From an uncultured Porphyromonadaceae bacterium (lineage in GTDB: Bacteria; Bacteroidota; Bacteroidia; Bacteroidales; Muribaculaceae), in contig CAMKOE010000018.1 of the NCBI GenBank assembly GCA_946414395.1, positions 1-47,278 on the forward strand: a stretch of DNA of 47,278 bases, given 5' to 3'. Shown here piece after piece: positions 42,702 through 47,278 of this stretch. How positions within the stretch are numbered: position 1 is the stretch's first letter; each line of letters opens with the position of its first letter. The position numbers and the translations under genes are program-made. The notes under the pieces are model-generated. The model had not been told where the DNA came from. It made no database searches and worked only from the letters and a program-made list of their open reading frames with translations.

Positions 42702-43058
42702 ATGCAGGAACTGGATAAAAAATTCTATAAAATCGGTGATGTTTCGGAGATACTGGGTATCCCCGAGTCAACCTTGCGTTACTGGGAAACTCAGTTCACT
42801 ATCATCAAGCCCAAGCGCAACAAGAAGAACATCCGCTACTACACTCCTAACGATATTGAGATCATCAGCAAGGTATATTATCTGGTGAAAGAGAAGGGGT
42901 TGAAACTTGACGCCGCCCAGGCCCAGATACGCCACAACCGCGACGGTGTGGACAAGCGATTTGAAGCCATCGAGCAACTCAAGAACATCAGGCAGCAACT
43001 GATCGCGTTCCAGAACTCCCTCGACGAGATATTCCCCGACATTCCCGCAGCCAGATAA
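42702..43058 (+). CDS. MerR-family transcriptional regulator
   Basis: 118 residues from the ATG at 42702; a TTG four codons upstream is possible. The N-terminal winged helix reads YKIGDVSEILGIPESTLRYW and ENxF-type RYYTPNDIEII, followed by KGLKLDAAQAQIRHNRDGVD and a short coiled coil. There is no Cys-containing metal-binding tail. This is the small MerR type widespread in Bacteroidetes. Its promoter overlaps that of alaS, so reciprocal effects on alaS are possible. Confidence 0.87.
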   Translation: MQELDKKFYKIGDVSEILGIPESTLRYWETQFTIIKPKRNKKNIRYYTPNDIEIISKVYYLVKEKGLKLDAAQAQIRHNRDGVDKRFEAIEQLKNIRQQLIAFQNSLDEIFPDIPAAR

Positions 43059-43116
43059 GGCCAGGACCATATCACCCGATTACCGTCCCGGCGCGGTAAT
43101 CTACACCTATAAAAAA

Positions 43117-43150
43117 GTCAGGCAATGTGCGACTTCGCACATTGCCTGAC
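43117..43150 (-). terminator. Strong terminator of the FadL-like gene
   Basis: GTCAGGCAATGTGCG (43117-43131) pairs perfectly with 43136-43150 over 15 bp with an ACTT loop. The A-run at 43111-43116 gives a U-run on the minus strand. Confidence 0.9.
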
Positions 43151-43206
43151 ACTCTAACTAATGAATTTTATAAACGTAATCTCTGGTTGAGATTTCTCCT
43201 TTTCAT

Positions 43207-44847
43207 CTAGAACCTCATGCCCACGGTGAGCGAGACACGGTTGTTGTGGTCAGTAACATCGGCACTGACGTTGGGCTCATAGCCCAGGTTGTCATTGATG
43301 GGCGAGAATGCGTTATAAACGCTCTGGCGGATCTTGTGCACAAAGGCCATGTCGGCATAGAACGCCTTGTGACGATAACCCACACCGCAGGTGATATTGT
43401 GCACATTGTTGTCATACTGGTAGGCAGGATTGGTGCCCACGGTGGCAATGTTGTAATCATAATTGTCCACACCCTTCTCGACCTGGGTCGTCTTGATGCT
43501 GTAACCGGCACGCAGGCTCCAGTTGGGGTTCACGCGATACTCGCCACCCAAGCGGATGATGTGCGAGGGCTTGAAGTAGTACTTGACGTTCTCGGTAACA
43601 TCGGGATAGTTGTTGCCACGGTCATCGCCAATGCGCATCGACTCGTTGGCCACACACTCATAGTCCAGGCTGACGATACCGCTCGTGCCGATCACACCAG
43701 CCACGCTACCCATGAAGTGCCAGGGCGTGCTCAGGGTGTAGGAACTCGAGTAATCATAGCCGTCATTGCTGCCCTTGTTGGCATGATAAATCGCATTGCC
43801 ATCAATATAGGCCTTCATGTCGGCCTCGACATAGTAGGTATCCTTCATGTCATAGAAGGTGGGGGTGTGGAAGGCAGCACCGATGCGCAGCGCCTGGGTG
43901 GGACGCCAGATGAGACCAAACTTGAAGTTCACGCCTGTGCCCTCACTGTGCAGGTAGTTGTACAGTCCCCAGTCGGCACTGGTGCCGACGTTGCTGATGT
44001 CGGTGTGCAGCATGTCATTGTCATCCACCATGATGTAGGGATTCTCCAACTCCTCATCATAGGCCTGGAAACTCCTGTAATCCAGGTCCAGAATACCGAA
44101 ATCAAGACCCCAATAGAGTTTGTTGGCAAAATTGCCGCCAAAGGCGATGTTGAACTCGTCGGCATGGCCGCGCTCGTCCACCTCATAGAAGGCGTTACCA
44201 TAGGTTCCGCCACCATACAGGCCCTGGAGGTAATAGCCACCACCCTCATAGGAATTGGCATTGATGATGCCGGCCGAGCCATTAGCAGTGGGCATGTCGT
44301 AGGTGGTCACTGCAGCCCAAGGAGCATATCCGTCAAAGTAAGGGTTGAAGTTGCTGGTTCTGGTCAAATCGCCAATCACATAACCCGGCACGTTGACAAA
44401 CTCGTCGGCAATGAAATTGCTCATCGATGTGGGAATGTCGGCCACACCACCGACATAGTGCCTGTTGAACGACTGCAGGCGATTATAGGTGATGCCGAAG
44501 TTGAGGTTAGGCACAACCTCGGAATCAAGCCTGATGGCGCCGACATAGCCGACGTTGTTCACATTGAACTTGGTCTGGTTCATCTTGTCGACACCCGACT
44601 TGGTGCTGTTGAAGTCCAGGCTCATGGTGATGCCCAGGTCGGAATTGCGATAGACACCGATGCCGGCAGGGTTCTGGGTCAGCGTCGAGAGATCGCCTCC
44701 GAGGGCTCCGAAGGCCCCCGCCATGGACATGAATCGCGAGGTGCCCCGGAGTTCGGTCTGTGACATCTGCAGGACATCAAATGCGTCCTGAGCGTTTATC
44801 ATCAGTGGCAGTCCGCACAACATGAGTGCAAAAACATACTTTTTCAT
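43207..44847 (-). CDS. OmpP1/FadL-type outer membrane protein
   Basis: 546 residues with a signal peptide ending INA-Q. The start SRFMSMAGAFGALGGDLSTL plus TQNPAGIGVYR is the family signature for Bacteroidetes 'hemin receptor/OmpP1' barrels. The C-terminus ends in aromatic and Phe (TVGMRF), as expected for a beta-barrel recognised by Bam. Cargo is unknown; hydrophobic molecules are the family norm. A second exported protein gene lies upstream after 73 bp with no promoter visible between, so they may be co-transcribed. Confidence 0.88.
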   Translation of the reverse strand: MKKYVFALMLCGLPLMINAQDAFDVLQMSQTELRGTSRFMSMAGAFGALGGDLSTLTQNPAGIGVYRNSDLGITMSLDFNSTKSGVDKMNQTKFNVNNVGYVGAIRLDSEVVPNLNFGITYNRLQSFNRHYVGGVADIPTSMSNFIADEFVNVPGYVIGDLTRTSNFNPYFDGYAPWAAVTTYDMPTANGSAGIINANSYEGGGYYLQGLYGGGTYGNAFYEVDERGHADEFNIAFGGNFANKLYWGLDFGILDLDYRSFQAYDEELENPYIMVDDNDMLHTDISNVGTSADWGLYNYLHSEGTGVNFKFGLIWRPTQALRIGAAFHTPTFYDMKDTYYVEADMKAYIDGNAIYHANKGSNDGYDYSSSYTLSTPWHFMGSVAGVIGTSGIVSLDYECVANESMRIGDDRGNNYPDVTENVKYYFKPSHIIRLGGEYRVNPNWSLRAGYSIKTTQVEKGVDNYDYNIATVGTNPAYQYDNNVHNITCGVGYRHKAFYADMAFVHKIRQSVYNAFSPINDNLGYEPNVSADVTDHNNRVSLTVGMRF

Positions 44848-44920
44848 ATCTCTAAAAACGATTTAAGTCTAATCTGATTAAAGTGTTTGGAAACGCATGT
44901 GTGAGAGAGTGTGTTGTGGA

Positions 44921-46111
44921 TTAGCGACGATGTCCGCCACCGCCCGACGATCCGCCTTGGCTACCGCCGCCACCACCACCCGACGATCCGTGGCTGCCGC
45001 CACCGCCGGAGTATGAACCACCAGAGTACGAGCCACTGGATGAACTGCTGCGATAGGTACCGCTGCTGCTGGAACGGCTGCCGCCATAGGATGACGATGA
45101 GCGTGAGCCACCGCTATATGATCCACTGACGCCTGAACGGCGGGTAGTCACACCACTGCTGCTGCGGGAGCCCATGTTGCCACTGCGCGAAGTTGCGTAG
45201 CCAGGACGGCTGCCAGCAGTGCCGACACCGGCAGAGCGGCTCCTACCCGTAGAGGATACCGAATTGCGATTGCCGCTAGCGCCAGCGCTCACCCTCGTGC
45301 GACCATTGCGGTTGGTGGCCAGTCCGGCACGGCTGTTACCGGCACCCCAGTGGCGATTGTTGAAGTGCATGTCGCCTGAACGGCTCCGATAGCCATAGTT
45401 GGAAGGCACATACCAGTGGTGGCCATAATACCAGGGATCCCATCCCCAACCGGTGCGATACCAGGGAGTGTAGTGCCAGCCCCAGTGCCAGTAGTTGGAG
45501 TAAAATCCACCATAATAGGAGTAGCGCCAGGGGTTGTACCAGGGGTTATACCAGGGACGATACCAGGGATCATACCATGACCATGCATTCCAACTGTACC
45601 AGGGAGCGGTCCAACTGTCCCAATAACTGTTCCAGCCGTAGGTGGAATAACCCCAGTCGCTGCCAATGATCAGATTGACCGAGGGCGACTCATCGTAGTA
45701 CAATTCAACCAGTTCCTCATCATCGCTCAGGATAACGACGTCGGGGTTGTAGAAACGCTCAATGAGGCGCGTGTTGGCAAATGCCTCTTCATAGATTGTG
45801 TCACCGTTGATGTCGATCTCGTAGATCGTGTCACCATTGATGTCGATCTCATAGCCGGGGGCATAAGCGCCACGGCGGTTGTACTCGTCAACGTCACGCT
45901 CGAGGCGATAGTTGTCTTGTGCAGCCACCTTATATTGTTCGGGAACCTCGCCATAGATGACAGCCGTCTTGGACGACTTGTTCTTGGCCTTGGTTCCTGT
46001 GGTCGTGGACTTTGAGGCATCGTAGTAGATGTCATCATAGTCCTGGGCTTGCAGTAAGGAGCCGGCACCCAGCGCCAGCACGCCCAATAATGCAAAAATA
46101 CGGTACTTCAT
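44921..46111 (-). CDS. Exported Tyr/Trp-rich, Ser/Gly-rich protein of unknown function
   Basis: 396 residues. The signal peptide ends LLQA-QD. An acidic N-terminal part (to about residue 150) includes EIDINGDTIY twice in tandem. A central region (about 150-245) is extremely rich in Tyr, Trp, Gly and Pro (for example DPWYRPWYNPWYNPWRY). The last 130 residues are Ser/Gly/Arg with GGSYSGGGGS-type runs. I do not recognise a domain. The composition suggests an extracellular or periplasmic, possibly aggregating or adhesive, polymer-like protein. The reading frame is open throughout, with no frameshift. Confidence 0.7.
   Translation of the reverse strand: MKYRIFALLGVLALGAGSLLQAQDYDDIYYDASKSTTTGTKAKNKSSKTAVIYGEVPEQYKVAAQDNYRLERDVDEYNRRGAYAPGYEIDINGDTIYEIDINGDTIYEEAFANTRLIERFYNPDVVILSDDEELVELYYDESPSVNLIIGSDWGYSTYGWNSYWDSWTAPWYSWNAWSWYDPWYRPWYNPWYNPWRYSYYGGFYSNYWHWGWHYTPWYRTGWGWDPWYYGHHWYVPSNYGYRSRSGDMHFNNRHWGAGNSRAGLATNRNGRTRVSAGASGNRNSVSSTGRSRSAGVGTAGSRPGYATSRSGNMGSRSSSGVTTRRSGVSGSYSGGSRSSSSYGGSRSSSSGTYRSSSSSGSYSGGSYSGGGGSHGSSGGGGGGSQGGSSGGGGHRR
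45791..45850 (-). repeat. Tandem 30-bp repeat inside the exported Tyr/Trp-rich gene
   Basis: Two adjacent 30-bp units (45791-45820 and 45821-45850) differ at three positions and encode the doubled EIDINGDTIY. Confidence 0.9.
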
Positions 46112-46412
46112 AATCGTTACGTTTTAAAAATTCATTAATAATGTTCTTTGTCCTTTAGACAAGTGCGATTTAAAAAAGTTTAAGATGAGTATTAAATCTT
46201 TTTAAATGCGCCGCAAGTTATAAAGATAACCGAAAATGACACCATTTATTTGAGTGAAAAAATGCTAATCACATTCAATTTTAACTTTATAGCGCACCCC
46301 ATAAGTGCAAAAACCGTGCCACTCACCCCCGCTGCAGGACAACCGTTGCATAGCAACAGTCATGAGGTGGTATCACAATTTTTCAGTAACTTTGCACCCT
46401 GAACTCTATTTC
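46112..46412. other. AT-rich intergenic region between divergent genes
   Basis: It carries the trmN6 -7 box (46387-46394). I see no other gene, hairpin or repeat. A weak TAACTTGC on the minus strand (46214-46221 region) might serve the leftward gene. Confidence 0.5.
46387..46394 (+). promoter_or_regulatory. -7 promoter box of trmN6
   Basis: TAACTTTG, 18 bases before the chosen ATG at 46413. It rules out in-frame starts further upstream (46305). Confidence 0.65.
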
Positions 46413-47123
46413 ATGGCACGAGAAAAAGTTTTTAGATTCAAGCAGTTTGCCGTGCTCAACGACCGCACGGCGATGAAGGTGGGCACCGATGGTGTGCTGC
46501 TTGGCGCCTGGTGTCCCGTTGCGGGCGCCCGGCGCGTGCTTGATGTGGGCACCGGGTGTGGCGTTATCGCCCTCATGGTTGCCCAGCGCAACTGTGAGGC
46601 ACTCATCGACGCCATTGACATTGATGCCGATGCCATCGATGAAGCGACCGTCAACTTTGATCGTTCGCCGTGGCTTGAGCGGCTCACGGCGCGCATTCAG
46701 GACTTCAATGACATGAACGGCATGCGACAGTATGACCTCATCGTCTCTAACCCACCCTATTTCACCAACGGCATTTTACCCACAGGTGACTCCCGCACCG
46801 CTGCCCGCCACACGGAATCGTTGTCCTATGGCCAACTCATTGAGGCCTCCAAGCGTCTGCTCAACAGCGACGGCACCCTGGCCTTCATCTCGCCCACCGA
46901 TGCCGAAGGGATCATCATCCAAGCCGCTACCTATGCCTCGTTGCCCATTCATCGCCTCATCCGCGTCATCCCCGTGGAAGGCGCCGCACCCAAGCGCACC
47001 TTGTGGCTGCTATCGCGCCATGGGGGGCCATATCACGAGGGGACACTCACCATTGCCCGTCAGGACGGCACGTTCACTGATGAATACATCGGCTTGACCA
47101 AGGATTTCTACCTGAAGATGTGA
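46413..47123 (+). CDS. trmN6: tRNA1(Val) (adenine(37)-N6)-methyltransferase
   Basis: 237 residues from MAREKVFRFKQFAVLNDRTA. It has the class I AdoMet motif VLDVGTGCGVIALM and the adenine-methylating motif NPPY at residue 113, with FTNGILPTGDSRTAARH after it. The length and N-terminus (FxFKQFxVxxxxxAMKVGTDGVLLGAW) match TrmN6/YfiC. It methylates A37 of tRNA-Val. Confidence 0.92.
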   Translation: MAREKVFRFKQFAVLNDRTAMKVGTDGVLLGAWCPVAGARRVLDVGTGCGVIALMVAQRNCEALIDAIDIDADAIDEATVNFDRSPWLERLTARIQDFNDMNGMRQYDLIVSNPPYFTNGILPTGDSRTAARHTESLSYGQLIEASKRLLNSDGTLAFISPTDAEGIIIQAATYASLPIHRLIRVIPVEGAAPKRTLWLLSRHGGPYHEGTLTIARQDGTFTDEYIGLTKDFYLKM

Positions 47124-47153
47124 CACCATCCCGACTAGTGACCAGAAAAACAA

Positions 47154-47214
47154 AGGCGATGATATAGATGTTGGCCCGAACCCTGCGGGGCTAATGCGAA
47201 TTACGCGGATTAGT
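47154..47214 (+). repeat. Dispersed repeat, GGCCCGAACCC family, copy 2
   Basis: 47162-47183 is identical to 2893-2914, followed by GGGGCTAATGCGAA and AATTACGCGGATTAGT (47199-47214). It lies just after trmN6; the rest to the window end is AT-rich with no feature seen. Confidence 0.8.
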
Positions 47215-47278
47215 ATTAAATATTTTGTATCGTCCTGAAAAAAGTTTACAGATTTATCACTGTATATTCCAATAGACG

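Noticed and set aside
43246-44763. 505-codon plus-strand ORF
   Set aside because: It is antisense to the FadL-like gene and its translation is Val/His/Ile-rich without motifs, as expected from the codon bias of the opposite strand.

Overview
The window is chromosomal DNA from an anaerobic, gut-type member of the Bacteroidales, most like Muribaculaceae or Prevotellaceae. The evidence is the recurring Bacteroidetes -7 promoter box TAnnTTTG (about twenty good instances just upstream of genes), a type IX secretion plug protein, an OmpP1/FadL-type outer membrane protein, dockerin-like 'VNISDVTxLIDYLL' repeats on secreted proteins, and repeat families common in that order. I saw no rRNA, tRNA, CRISPR array, transposase, integrase or phage gene. 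Taxonomy is inferred from gene content only.

Layout. 1-109 is the start of queF, cut by the window edge. 284-2713 is a large secreted mosaic protein (leucine-rich repeats, duplicated beta domain, dockerin-like pair, FGE-like domain). 2714-3298 is a 585-bp intergenic region made of dispersed repeats. 3299-6294 (minus) holds a glutamine amidotransferase, an HD hydrolase and the MlaF/MlaE lipid-transport pair. 6428-13470 (minus) is a long codirectional block: LuxR-type regulator, hemerythrin, UmuD-like protease, metallo-hydrolase, two lipoproteins, TSCPD protein, Crp/Fnr regulator, hisS and a membrane zinc protease. 13747-14334 (plus) is an Ala-rich lipoprotein with a textbook promoter and terminator. 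14405-14644 is a cluster of GC-rich inverted repeats. 14617-19663 (minus) encodes a GNAT enzyme, an M3 oligopeptidase and MutS2. A candidate small RNA lies at 19720-19827. 19935-23387 (plus) encodes a C1 peptidase, RidA and gpmI.

23499-29903 (minus) is a secreted-hydrolase island: two paralogous subtilases and a GH53 galactanase, all ending in dockerin-like pairs and locally more AT-rich than their neighbours. holA and an M64 peptidase follow on the same strand. 33080-37375 (plus) holds an HSDR_N-type nuclease-fold protein, a UvrD/PcrA helicase and carboxynorspermidine decarboxylase. 37456-42577 (minus) holds the type IX plug protein, a Ca/Na antiporter and alaS. 42702-43058 (plus) is a MerR-type regulator. 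43207-46111 (minus) holds the FadL-like porin and a Tyr/Trp- and Ser/Gly-rich exported protein, and 46413-47123 (plus) is trmN6.

Most of the window is housekeeping: translation (hisS, alaS), replication and repair (holA, mutS2, uvrD), glycolysis (gpmI), and tRNA modification (queF, trmN6). The accessory interest is in the export-linked hydrolases with dockerin-like tails, the hemerythrin/regulator pair next to an orphan umuD, at least four families of non-coding repeats (one of which supplies the last codons of a gene), and a candidate intergenic sRNA. I found no clear defence or other new multi-gene system.
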